Assembly (NCBI GenBank): GCA_019116705.1
Contig: DXBF01000023.1
Span: 1-39,698, forward strand
Direction: 5' to 3'
Length of the DNA stretch: 39,698 nt
From: Candidatus Gemmiger avistercoris
GTDB taxonomy: Bacteria > Bacillota > Clostridia > Oscillospirales > Ruminococcaceae
The notes under the pieces were generated by a model, which did not search any database, was not told the origin of the DNA, and saw only the letters and a list, made by a program, of their open reading frames with translations. The translations under genes were made by a program, and so were the position numbers. Of the stretch, positions 1-6,639 are shown piece by piece (position 1 is the stretch's first letter; each line of letters opens with the position of its first letter).

Positions 1-588
1 GCGGTGGTCGCGTTCGCGGGCTTCCTGCTGCTGTTTTTCCCAGGCGTCCAGTTCCTCCTGGTTGTGGAAGGCCACGCCGTTGATGCGGGTCAGCATCTTG
101 TTTTCCTTGTCGTTCTTCCAGTACGCGCCGCTCTGCTGGGTGATCTTGAAGGCTTTCAGCGCCTTGGTGTAGGTCAGGTGGGGGCCGATGCACATGTCGA
201 TATACTCGCCCTGCTGGTAGAAGCTGAACTCGGTCTCTTCAGCCAGGTCTGCGATGTGCTCGATCTTGTAGTGCTCGCCGCGCTCCTCCATCAGCTTGAC
301 GGCCTCGTCCCGGGGCAGCACAAAAGGCTTGATGGGCAGGTTCTCTTTGCAGATCTTGCGCATCTCCTTCTCGATGGCGGCCAGGTCCTCGTCGGTGAGC
401 TTGGTGTCGCCCAGGTCCACGTCATAGTAGAACCCGTTCTCGGTCGCGGGGCCGAAGGCAAAGTCGGCCTGGGGGTACAGGCGCTTGATGGCCTGGGCCA
501 TAATGTGCGCGGCGGTGTGGCGCAGTACGTGCAGTTCCTGGTCCTGCGGGCATTCGGCCACGGCGCCGTCCTTGTAGATGATCTTCAT
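1..588 (-). CDS. thrS: Threonyl-tRNA synthetase, N-terminal part (cut by window edge)
   Basis: Class II threonyl-tRNA synthetase, which charges tRNA-Thr in the cytosol. Only about 196 N-terminal residues lie in the window; the catalytic core and anticodon-binding domain continue past base 1. The visible part holds the second additional (SAD, editing-type) domain, with the HxxxH-type segment LRHTAAHIMAQAI near residues 22-34 and the later YYDVDL and YIDMCIGPHL segments typical of ThrS. The usual TGS domain is missing or very short: the protein starts about 20 residues before the HTAAH motif, so this is the shorter ThrS form. The ATG at 586-588 is preceded by a GGAGG ribosome-binding site. A T-box leader with terminator lies directly upstream, which supports the assignment independently. 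Confidence 0.93.
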   Translation of the reverse strand, partial: MKIIYKDGAVAECPQDQELHVLRHTAAHIMAQAIKRLYPQADFAFGPATENGFYYDVDLGDTKLTDEDLAAIEKEMRKICKENLPIKPFVLPRDEAVKLMEERGEHYKIEHIADLAEETEFSFYQQGEYIDMCIGPHLTYTKALKAFKITQQSGAYWKNDKENKMLTRINGVAFHNQEELDAWEKQQQEARERDHR

Positions 589-605
589 GGTAGCAGCCTC
601 CCTAA

Positions 606-650
606 ACAAAAAATGCTTCATCCCGGAATTTACCCAAGGGATGAAGCATT
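606..650 (-). terminator. T-box-controlled intrinsic terminator before thrS
   Basis: Perfect 13-bp stem (612-624 with 638-650) with a 13-nt loop. On the minus strand it is followed by a run of six T. It is the attenuator of the T-box leader and lies just before the thrS ribosome-binding site. Confidence 0.9.
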
Positions 651-893
651 GCGATACTCCACGGTTCCACCCAACTTGCGCCGCCCGCCCGGCCGGGCAG
701 GGAACAGCGCCACTCGCGGCGGCTGTAACGGGCCGTACCCGGCGGGGGTTCGCCCCCGCGCTCGGCGGTGGTAAGGGCGGGGTCTGCGTTTGGCCGCTTG
801 CACCACACGGGGGCGCGCCCCGCGGCGGCGTTCTCTCAAAACGCTGTGCCGCACCCCGTTTGTCCGCCTCACAGCTTTCAACAGGATGAAGTT
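606..893 (-). promoter_or_regulatory. T-box riboswitch leader of thrS
   Basis: This leader of nearly 300 nt lies between the promoter at 900-928 and thrS. Read on the minus strand it has the conserved T-box sequence GGGTGGAACCGTGG at 659-672, followed by an intrinsic terminator at 606-650. Upstream are the CCCGTTA and GAGTGG elements that usually flank the middle stems. Uncharged tRNA-Thr would stabilise the antiterminator and allow thrS transcription. An ACCACC stretch at 767-772, just before GAGC, is a candidate specifier, since ACC is a threonine codon. I could not fold stem I by eye, so the specifier is tentative. Confidence 0.88.
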
Positions 894-899
894 ATTCTT

Positions 900-928
900 T
901 TTATAGCACAACCCGGCGGGGAAGTCAA
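900..928 (-). promoter_or_regulatory. thrS promoter
   Basis: Minus-strand TTGACT (923-928), a 17-bp spacer and TATAAA (900-905). It sits directly upstream of the T-box leader. Confidence 0.8.
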
Positions 929-1014
929 GTAGGAAAAACTCCCGCTGTTTTGCACAAAAAAGCGGGGGTACCGGGAACTTCCGGCTGCAAAATGCCAAAA
1001 TTTGATTTTATGCA

Positions 1015-1043
1015 TTGACTTTACATATTTATGCAACTATACT
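1015..1043 (+). promoter_or_regulatory. Promoter of amino-acid ABC transporter operon
   Basis: TTGACT (1015-1020), a 17-bp spacer and TATACT (1038-1043). The leader to the start codon is about 65 nt. Confidence 0.8.
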
Positions 1044-1116
1044 GGGTCACATACCAGACCGGGTGAGGGTCCGGCCTGATGGATCACATTTCATTAGGAA
1101 TAAGAGGGAATCACAC

Positions 1117-1971
1117 ATGAAAAAGATCACTGCTCTGCTGCTTGGCGCCGCCATGGTGCTGAGCCTGGCCGCCTGCGGCGGCACTGCTTCCTCCAGCGAG
1201 GCTGCTTCTTCTTCCGAGGGCGCTTCCAGCGAGGCTGCCTCCTCCGAGGCCACTTCCGAGGCGGCCGCCGGGGAACTGACCACCGTCACCCCCGGCACGC
1301 TGACCATGTCCACCAACGCGGCCTTCCCCCCGTACGAGATGACCGCCGACGACGGCAGCTTTGAAGGCATCGACATCGAGGTGGCCCAGGCCATCGCCGA
1401 TAAGCTGGGCCTGGGACTGCAGGTCGACGACATGGACTTTGACGCCGCCCTGCTGGCCGTCCAGAACGGCAAGAGCGATATGGTCATGGCCGGCGTCACC
1501 GTGACCGATGAGCGCAAGGCGGTCATGGACTTCACCGACTCCTACGCCAACGGCATCCAGGTGGTCATCGTGCCCGAGGATTCCGACATCGCCTCCATCG
1601 ACGATATGCAGGGCAAGATGATCGGCGTACAGCGCGGCACCACCGGCGACCTGTACTGCTCCGACACGGTGGAGAACGGCGGCTTCGGCGCGGAGAACGT
1701 CACCCCGTACGATAACGGCCTGACCGCCGTGCAGGCGCTGATGAACGGCCAGGTGGACTGCGTCGTTATCGACAACGCCCCCGCCCAGGAGTTCGTGGCC
1801 GCCAACCCCGGCCTGAAGATTCTGGACACCGAGTATGCCAACGAGGAGTACGCCATCGGCGTGGCCAAGGGCAACACCCAGCTGCTGGACGCCATCAACG
1901 GTGCGCTGGCTGAGCTGGAGGCCGACGGCACCCTGCAGAGCATCGTGGACAAGTACATCACCGCGGAGTAA
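1117..1971 (+). CDS. Amino-acid ABC transporter substrate-binding lipoprotein
   Basis: Extracellular solute-binding protein family 3 (284 aa), which captures a polar amino acid and delivers it to the permease encoded next. The start at 1117 was chosen because it gives a clean lipoprotein signal with Cys20 in an LAAC lipobox and is preceded by AAGAGGGA; the in-frame upstream extension has no signal-like features. A Ser/Ala/Glu-rich linker (about residues 22-50) is a typical tether. The mature domain begins with a TMSTNAAFPPYE segment and contains GIDIEVAQAIADKLG and the family-typical GVQRGTTGD hinge. Glutamine, glutamate, cystine or another polar amino acid could be the ligand; specificity cannot be read from sequence. 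It is the first gene of a three-gene operon. Confidence 0.92.
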   Translation: MKKITALLLGAAMVLSLAACGGTASSSEAASSSEGASSEAASSEATSEAAAGELTTVTPGTLTMSTNAAFPPYEMTADDGSFEGIDIEVAQAIADKLGLGLQVDDMDFDAALLAVQNGKSDMVMAGVTVTDERKAVMDFTDSYANGIQVVIVPEDSDIASIDDMQGKMIGVQRGTTGDLYCSDTVENGGFGAENVTPYDNGLTAVQALMNGQVDCVVIDNAPAQEFVAANPGLKILDTEYANEEYAIGVAKGNTQLLDAINGALAELEADGTLQSIVDKYITAE

Positions 1972-1991
1972 GCGGTATCCCCATCGGGAAC

Positions 1992-2025
1992 AAGGCACGC
2001 CGGGCCCCCGGCGCGCCTTCTCTTT
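1992..2025 (+). terminator. Intercistronic hairpin, likely partial terminator
   Basis: A GC-rich stem (1992-2003 with 2006-2019, one A/C mismatch) is followed by a T-rich stretch. It lies between the binding-protein and permease genes. By analogy with other ABC importers it may lower downstream expression relative to the binding protein. Confidence 0.5.
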
Positions 2026-2051
2026 GTCATAAAGGAAAGGTTGTGTAGCGG

Positions 2052-2819
2052 ATGGAAGCACAGTTCGAGGCGCTTTCGGCCCTGGTCCAAAGTGGGGAAA
2101 CGCTGAGCTTTACCCAAGATTTTTTCGTCAAATTTTATCAGGCGTTTCTGTACAACGACCGCTGGCTGCAGTACATCGAGGGCGTGGGCACCACCCTTCT
2201 GGTCACGGCCATGGCGCTGGCCATTGGCGTGATCCTGGGCGCGGTGGTGGCGCTGGTGCGGGTCACCCACGACCAGCAGCATCCCCGCCACCGCAACCCG
2301 GTGTTGGGTATTGTGAATGTGCTGCTGAAAATTTACGTCACGGTCATCCGCGGCACGCCCATGATGGTGCAGCTGCTCATCATGAGCATGGTCATTTTTG
2401 CCAGCAGCCGCAATTTCACGATGGTGGGCGCGCTGACCCTGGGCATCAACTCCGGCGCTTATGTGTCCGAGATCATCCGCGGCGGCCTGATGGCCGTGGA
2501 CCCCGGCCAGATGGAAGCCGGGCGCAGCCTGGGCCTGAATTACATCACCACCATGGTGCTCATCGTCATCCCGCAGGCCATCCGTTCCATCCTGCCGGCG
2601 CTGGGCAATGAGTTCATCATCCTGCTCAAAGATACCTCGCTGATCACGGTCATCGGCGGCAAGGAACTGCTCTATGCCGCCCAGGGCGTCATGAACCGCA
2701 CCTACGAAGCCATGTTCCCGTTGGTGGGCACGGCGGCCATCTACCTGGTGCTGGTCATGATCTTCTCCTGGCTGTTAAGCAAACTGGAAAGGAGGCTTGC
2801 GCAAAGTGATCGACGTTAA
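2052..2819 (+). CDS. Amino-acid ABC transporter permease (HisM/GlnP family)
   Basis: Inner-membrane permease of a polar amino-acid importer (255 aa). After a roughly 45-residue hydrophilic N-terminus it has several hydrophobic spans, starting with [25 protein letters not shown]. The cytoplasmic EAA loop that docks the ATPase is clear: [20 protein letters not shown] near residues 156-175. The [10 protein letters not shown] and [11 protein letters not shown] segments are typical of the HisM/GlnP group. The last 14 nt overlap the ATPase gene, showing translational coupling. A single permease gene implies a homodimeric channel. Confidence 0.93.
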   Translation: MEAQFEALSALVQSGETLSFTQDFFVKFYQAFLYNDRWLQYIEGVGTTLLVTAMALAIGVILGAVVALVRVTHDQQHPRHRNPVLGIVNVLLKIYVTVIRGTPMMVQLLIMSMVIFASSRNFTMVGALTLGINSGAYVSEIIRGGLMAVDPGQMEAGRSLGLNYITTMVLIVIPQAIRSILPALGNEFIILLKDTSLITVIGGKELLYAAQGVMNRTYEAMFPLVGTAAIYLVLVMIFSWLLSKLERRLAQSDRR

Positions 2820-3522
2820 AAATCTGCAAAAGAATTTCGGCGGCCTGCAGGTGCTGCGCGGCGTGGACCTGACCATCAACAAGGGCGACTGCGTGGTGCT
2901 GGTCGGCCCTTCGGGCTGCGGCAAATCGACCTTTCTGCGCTGCCTCAACCGGCTGGAAGAACCTGACGGCGGCCACATCATCTTCAACGGCAAGGAAGTT
3001 ACCGACAAAGGCATCGACCATGTGCGCCAGAAGATGGGCATGGTGTTCCAGCACTTCAACCTGTTCCCGCACCTGACCGTGCGCAAAAACATCACGCTGG
3101 CCCCTGTGCGCCTGGGCCTGATGACCCAGACGGAGGCCGACGCCAAGGCCCTGGAACTGCTGGGCCGCATCGGCCTGGCCGACAAGGCCGACGTTTACCC
3201 CAACACCCTCTCCGGCGGGCAGAAACAGCGCATCGCCATCGTGCGGGCGCTGGCCATGAACCCCGACGTGCTGCTCTTCGACGAGCCTACCTCCGCCCTG
3301 GACCCCGAAATGGTGGGCGAGGTGCTGGAACTGATGAAGGAACTGGCCCGCGGCGGTATGACGATGGTCTGCGTCACCCACGAGATGGGCTTTGCCCGCG
3401 AGGTGGCCAACCGCATCATCTTCATCGACGAGGGCGTGGTCAAGGTGGACAAACCGCCCAAAGAGTTCTTCGCCAACCCCGAGAATGAGCGCCTCAAGAC
3501 GTTCCTCTCCAAAGTTCTGTGA
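2806..3522 (+). CDS. Amino-acid ABC transporter ATP-binding protein (GlnQ type)
   Basis: ATPase subunit (238 aa) that powers the importer from the cytosolic face. It has Walker [10 protein letters not shown], a Q-loop, the signature LSGGQKQR, Walker [13 protein letters not shown] and the switch histidine in [10 protein letters not shown]. All are intact. I chose GTG at 2806 because AAAGGAGG at 2788-2795 is then 10 nt away; the in-frame TTG at 2797 would lie only one base from that site. The gene overlaps the permease gene and is followed by a hairpin terminator, so it closes the operon. Confidence 0.94.
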   Translation: MIDVKNLQKNFGGLQVLRGVDLTINKGDCVVLVGPSGCGKSTFLRCLNRLEEPDGGHIIFNGKEVTDKGIDHVRQKMGMVFQHFNLFPHLTVRKNITLAPVRLGLMTQTEADAKALELLGRIGLADKADVYPNTLSGGQKQRIAIVRALAMNPDVLLFDEPTSALDPEMVGEVLELMKELARGGMTMVCVTHEMGFAREVANRIIFIDEGVVKVDKPPKEFFANPENERLKTFLSKVL

Positions 3523-3542
3523 TTTTATAGTAACAAAGACGG

Positions 3543-3571
3543 GCGGCCCTGCCAAATGGCAGGGCCGCTTT
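3543..3571 (+). terminator. Terminator after ABC importer operon
   Basis: Perfect 11-bp GC-rich stem (3543-3553 with 3558-3568), AAAT loop, short TTT tail. A second, outer inverted pair (3527-3537 with 3585-3595, one mismatch) encloses it. Confidence 0.7.
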
Positions 3572-3633
3572 GCCGTGCCCCGGTTTTGTCACTATTACCA
3601 TAGGGCGGCGTGGTTTTTTGTGAAGATTGTTTC

Positions 3634-3663
3634 TTGACGCTGTACCGTCTCCCTTGCTATGCT
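3634..3663 (+). promoter_or_regulatory. Probable promoter of small membrane-protein genes
   Basis: TTGACG (3634-3639), an 18-bp spacer and TATGCT (3658-3663), about 55 nt before the start at 3718. Confidence 0.6.
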
Positions 3664-3717
3664 GTAAGTGTAAAAGAGTGTGCAGCCGGGCGGACGGCCC
3701 GGCAGGAGGTGACCGGG

Positions 3718-3843
3718 ATGAACCTGTGGTTGAGTATGGGGATCGTTTTGCTCATGGTGCTGGCCTGGGTGGCCGGGAAGCCGATCCGCGACAAGAGGGA
3801 ACCGCCGTCCTACATGCCGCATGGCGGCTGGTGTTGGTGCTGA
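3718..3843 (+). CDS. Small membrane protein, 41 aa (possibly frameshifted)
   Basis: Not recognised. It has a strong AGGAGG site 8 nt before the ATG. The protein starts with one hydrophobic span (residues 2-20) followed by a short charged stretch, and stops at TGA 3841-3843. In the overlapping -1 frame a second hydrophobic sequence continues without a gap (3831-4022). The two may be translationally coupled small proteins, or one protein of about 100 aa with three spans broken by a frameshift near 3814-3835. No slippery heptamer is visible at the overlap. Confidence 0.5.
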   Translation: MNLWLSMGIVLLMVLAWVAGKPIRDKREPPSYMPHGGWCWC

Positions 3844-4022
3844 GCCAGATCCTGTGTGTTCTGGTGGTGGCGGACGTCCTCCTCAACATCAACAGGGAAG
3901 GGCTGGCGGCCCTGCCTTGGCTGGGAACGGTGGAAGCCGTCGTGACGGCGCTGGCACTGGTGCGCGCCTGCGCCATGCTGCTGATCGGGGCCTGGTTCCG
4001 CCTGAAACGGCGCGGCGGCTGA
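3831..4022 (+). CDS. Small two-span membrane protein or 3' part of frameshifted gene
   Basis: Not recognised. The frame carries two clear hydrophobic spans (SQILCVLVVADVLL and VVTALALVRACAMLLIGAW) and ends in a basic KRRGG tail. No good start or ribosome-binding site of its own is visible. GTG at 3831 lies inside the end of the preceding ORF, so translation would depend on coupling or on a frameshift from it. Confidence 0.4.
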   Translation: MLVLSQILCVLVVADVLLNINREGLAALPWLGTVEAVVTALALVRACAMLLIGAWFRLKRRGG

Positions 4023-4096
4023 ATGCCTGCAGCCCCGCGACCGCAAAGAGGAACCGCGCACGCAGTCCGCTAAAACGAATGAGGTTTGAATCCATC

Positions 4097-4579
4097 ATGA
4101 GAATCTTTTCTGTCTCCGAAAAAAAGCAAAGGGTGCTGCACCTGATTTTGTTCCTTTTGAGCATTGGCTATGCAATGCTTTTGGTGGCGGCCAGGCTCAT
4201 CAGCGGTTATCTGTACGGGACCAGCCAGAAAGGGCCGCTGACCGGGAGCGTGGCGACGCAGCTGATCGGAATTTCTCAGGGCATCGACGCAGGATTCCAG
4301 CTGTATGCGTTGGGGCTTGTGGTTTGCTGTGCGTTGATCTGTCTGCTGCTTCCTTTGCCCTGCCGTATGTATGTGCGGTATACCGCGTTCTTTCTGTTTC
4401 TTCCATTTCCGTTGCTTTGGTGGATGGACCAGTTCTCTCCCATCTTAAGAGAACGCGGAGGGGTTTTCGTCCGTCCCGGTATGGTCCTGGGCGATTCGAG
4501 GTTCTGGACCTGTTGGACGGTGGGATTTGTGGCACTGCTGGCAGTAGAATGTATGAAGCGGTGGAAGGCAAAACGGTGA
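4097..4579 (+). CDS. Hypothetical four-span membrane protein
   Basis: Not recognised. A 160-aa protein with hydrophobic spans at roughly residues 14-35, 65-87, 94-111 and 138-155 and a basic C-terminus (MKRWKAKR). The codon use is visibly less GC-biased than in neighbouring genes (for example TTTTCTGTCTCC and GTGGCGGCC mixed with many T- and A-ending codons), which may mean later acquisition. ATG at 4097 is used; ATG at 4079 is also in frame, and neither has a strong ribosome-binding site. It ends before a long hairpin terminator. Confidence 0.6.
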   Translation: MRIFSVSEKKQRVLHLILFLLSIGYAMLLVAARLISGYLYGTSQKGPLTGSVATQLIGISQGIDAGFQLYALGLVVCCALICLLLPLPCRMYVRYTAFFLFLPFPLLWWMDQFSPILRERGGVFVRPGMVLGDSRFWTCWTVGFVALLAVECMKRWKAKR

Positions 4580-4609
4580 AAAACGTATAGAAGAAGGTCT
4601 GTCTTAGCA

Positions 4610-4655
4610 GGACGCCCCCGGGCCGCGCTTTGCGCGGCCCGGGGGCGTCCTCTTT
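4610..4655 (+). terminator. Strong hairpin terminator between convergent genes
   Basis: Perfect 19-bp GC stem (4610-4628 with 4632-4650), TTT loop, then TCTTTAT on the plus strand. On the minus strand no T tract follows, so it probably ends mainly the plus-strand transcript. Confidence 0.85.
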
Positions 4656-5181
4656 ATCCTTTCGCTTTCTCCCGCGCCTCGGCGTGCTGCCGGGCCAGTT
4701 CCCGGTATTCCTGCTCGTTGGCGGCGATGGCGGCGGCCTGTTCGGCGCTGACCGGGCGCACCACTTTGCCCGGCACCCCCATGACCAGACTGCCCGCCGG
4801 GATCTGCGCGCCCTCCGGCACCAGCGCCCCGGCGGCGATCAGGCACCCGGGGCCGACCACCGCGCCGTCCAGCACCGTGGCGTGCATGCCGATCAGGCAG
4901 CCGTCCCCCACCGTGCAGCCGTGTACGACGGCCCCATGCCCCACGGATACCCCCCGCCCCAGCACCACGTCCAGGCCGGGGCCGGTGTGCAGCACGGCGT
5001 TGTCCTGCACGTTGCTGCCCGCGCCCACAAAAATGCGCCCGGTGTCGGCCCGCAGCACCGCGCCGTACCAGACGCTGCTGCCCGCTTCCAGCGTGACCGC
5101 CCCCGCCACCGTGGCGTTTTCCGCCACAAAGGCCGCGCCGCAGGGAGCGGGGGCGCGGCCCGCCAGTTCAATGTATGCCAT
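4654..5181 (-). CDS. Gamma-carbonic anhydrase / hexapeptide-repeat family protein
   Basis: A left-handed beta-helix protein (175 aa) of the gamma-carbonic anhydrase-like group that includes PaaY, CaiE and YrdA. Repeated hexapeptide turns run through the middle (for example VGAGSNVQDNAVLH and VLGRGVSVGHGAVVHGC). Three histidines in the LHT, VGH and VVH positions match the family's zinc ligands. Family members trimerise and either hydrate CO2 or have unknown acyl-related roles; which applies here is not decidable. GGAGG lies 9 nt before the ATG. The C-terminus is a helical Glu/Arg/Ala-rich tail. Confidence 0.88.
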   Translation of the reverse strand: MAYIELAGRAPAPCGAAFVAENATVAGAVTLEAGSSVWYGAVLRADTGRIFVGAGSNVQDNAVLHTGPGLDVVLGRGVSVGHGAVVHGCTVGDGCLIGMHATVLDGAVVGPGCLIAAGALVPEGAQIPAGSLVMGVPGKVVRPVSAEQAAAIAANEQEYRELARQHAEAREKAKG

Positions 5182-5202
5182 CCAAAATCGCCTCCCGCCA
5201 AC

Positions 5203-5231
5203 AGCATACACCACCCGGCGGCAAATTGCAA
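5203..5231 (-). promoter_or_regulatory. Promoter of gamma-CA gene; -35 shared with divergent promoter
   Basis: Minus-strand TTGCAA (5226-5231), a 17-bp spacer and TATGCT (5203-5208). The leader would be only about 15 nt. The self-complementary -35 hexamer is the same one used by the plus-strand promoter. Confidence 0.55.
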
Positions 5232-5255
5232 AGGGGTGGGCAGATGTGGTACAAT
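5226..5255 (+). promoter_or_regulatory. Promoter of HAD phosphatase gene; -35 shared with divergent promoter
   Basis: TTGCAA (5226-5231), an 18-bp spacer and TACAAT (5250-5255), about 50 nt before the start codon. Confidence 0.65.
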
Positions 5256-5304
5256 AAAATGGCCGCCGCGGGGCGGCAGACTTAAAACAGACAGGAGAAA
5301 TTGT

Positions 5305-6087
5305 ATGGCGATCCGCATGGTCTGCAGCGATTTGGACGGCACCCTGCTGCAATATGGCCGCATCACGCTGGAACCGGAGATCTACGCCCTGATCCGGGAA
5401 CTGGCCGACCGGGGCATTCTGTTCTGCCCGGCTTCCGGGCGGCAGTACACCAGCCTGCGGGCGCTGTTTGCCCCGGTGGCGGACTGCTGCGCCTTTTTGT
5501 GTGAGAACGGCGGCGTGCTCTACCGGGACGAGGCCTGCATCGGCAAGACCCCCATGCCCCGGGACATGGCCGAGGCCATCGCCCGGGATATGTGGACGCG
5601 CAGCGACGGCCAGGGGGAGGTCATGCTCTCGGGCCAGAACTGCGCCTACCTGATGGAGCGGGGCCTGGGCATGCTGCACCGCATTCAGGAGATCGGCAAC
5701 CGCTACCAGATCATCCGCGACCCTTCGGAAGTGCCGGAGGACATCGTCAAGGTCTCGGTCTACCTCCATGAAGGGGTGGAAAAATACGCCGACCGTTTCG
5801 TGCCCCGCTGGCAGCAGGCCAACTGCGCCGTGGCGGGCCCCTACTGGATCGATACCACCCTGGCCAACAAGGGCACCGGCGTGCAGGCCCTCTGCCGGGT
5901 GCTGGGCGTCGACCCCGGCGAGGTGATGGCCTTCGGCGACAACTACAACGATACCGCCATGCTGGACCTGGTGGGCACGCCCTACATCATGGACGGCGCC
6001 GCGGCCCCGCTGCGGCAGCGCTACCCGCGCCATACGCCCCGGCCGGAGCCGGTGCTGCGGGCTTTGCTGGACGGCGGACTGTTCTGA
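5305..6087 (+). CDS. Cof-type HAD-IIB hydrolase
   Basis: Cytosolic haloacid dehalogenase-superfamily phosphatase (260 aa), Cof/YidA group, which dephosphorylates sugar phosphates or related metabolites. Motif I is CSDLDGTLL near residues 7-15 with nucleophile and acid aspartates. Motif II is the ASGR serine, motif III the conserved lysine in TLANKGTGVQAL, and motif IV GDNYNDTAML. The cap region between motifs II and III fits the C2 type. AGGAG lies 7 nt before the ATG. The exact substrate cannot be read from the sequence. The gene is transcribed alone, divergently from the gamma-CA gene. Confidence 0.92.
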   Translation: MAIRMVCSDLDGTLLQYGRITLEPEIYALIRELADRGILFCPASGRQYTSLRALFAPVADCCAFLCENGGVLYRDEACIGKTPMPRDMAEAIARDMWTRSDGQGEVMLSGQNCAYLMERGLGMLHRIQEIGNRYQIIRDPSEVPEDIVKVSVYLHEGVEKYADRFVPRWQQANCAVAGPYWIDTTLANKGTGVQALCRVLGVDPGEVMAFGDNYNDTAMLDLVGTPYIMDGAAAPLRQRYPRHTPRPEPVLRALLDGGLF

Positions 6088-6166
6088 AAACGCCGAAAAG
6101 GGACAAATGTGCCAAAAACGGCCTGAATATGGACGGACGATGCCTGCAAGCGGAGGGGATTTGACT

Positions 6167-6193
6167 AAAATATACAAAAAACGTGTATATTTT
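6167..6193. promoter_or_regulatory. AT-rich inverted repeat upstream of ptsH
   Basis: Perfect 9-bp arms AAAATATAC (6167-6175) and GTATATTTT (6185-6193) with a 9-nt spacer. It lies 15 bp before the ptsH -35 box, the position of an upstream regulator site. No T tract suggests a terminator. Function is inferred. Confidence 0.4.
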
Positions 6194-6207
6194 TGGCCGC
6201 TTCTCCG

Positions 6208-6236
6208 TTGACGTTGCCAGCAGAGTATGGTATCAT
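6208..6236 (+). promoter_or_regulatory. ptsH-ptsI promoter
   Basis: TTGACG (6208-6213), a 17-bp spacer and TATCAT (6231-6236), 65 nt before the ptsH start. Confidence 0.75.
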
Positions 6237-6301
6237 TATCTTGTCTTTAATATTATGGCTGCCTGCAGAAAAAGCAGGGCGGCTTACGGGAGGAAAAAGC
6301 A

Positions 6302-6559
6302 ATGAAAGAATTCACCTATACGATCAAAGAGCCTGTCGGCATCCATGCCCGTCCGGCCGGCCTGCTGGTCAAAGAGGTCAAAGGCTACCAGAGCACCGTC
6401 ACCATCATCAAGGGCGACAAATCCGTCAACGCCGTCAAGCTGATGGCGCTGATGGGCATGGGCATCAAGTGCGGCGATACCGTGACGGTCCAGGTCGAGG
6501 GACCGGATGAGGGGACGGCCGCCCCTGCGCTGGAGAAGTTCTTCAACGAGCATCTGTAA
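6302..6559 (+). CDS. ptsH: HPr phosphocarrier protein lacking Ser46
   Basis: Phosphocarrier of the phosphotransferase system (85 aa), passing phosphate from enzyme I to sugar-specific EIIA proteins in the cytosol. The active-site histidine is His15 in GIHARPAG. The segment aligned with the regulatory serine loop of Firmicute HPr reads VNAVKLMALMGMGI, putting Lys at position 46 instead of Ser. HPr kinase/phosphorylase acts on Ser46 in typical Firmicutes, so this protein should not form HPr-Ser-P. GGGAGG lies about 7 nt before the ATG. ptsI follows 80 nt downstream; no PTS permease gene is in the window. Confidence 0.94.
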   Translation: MKEFTYTIKEPVGIHARPAGLLVKEVKGYQSTVTIIKGDKSVNAVKLMALMGMGIKCGDTVTVQVEGPDEGTAAPALEKFFNEHL

Positions 6560-6576
6560 TCACAACAAAACACAAG

Positions 6577-6611
6577 GGCCGCGGATGCTGTAGGATTATG
6601 GCGCCGCGGCC
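6577..6611 (+). other. Intercistronic hairpin between ptsH and ptsI
   Basis: Stem GGCCGCGG (6577-6584) with CCGCGGCC (6604-6611) and a 19-nt loop, no T tract. It could tune the HPr/EI ratio by RNA processing or stabilise the ptsH 3' end; this is inference. Confidence 0.4.
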
Positions 6612-6639
6612 TTCCTGCAAGAATGAGGGAGGTTCCATC

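Noticed and set aside
1111-2061. Long antisense open frame over the binding-protein and permease genes
   Set aside because: Shadow of high-GC coding sequence: no ribosome-binding site, low-complexity Gly/His/Val product, and a strong real gene on the other strand.
3814-3843. Programmed -1 ribosomal frameshift in the small membrane ORFs
   Set aside because: No X XXY YYZ heptamer is present in the overlap and no downstream pseudoknot was obvious; coupling or a mutation is simpler.
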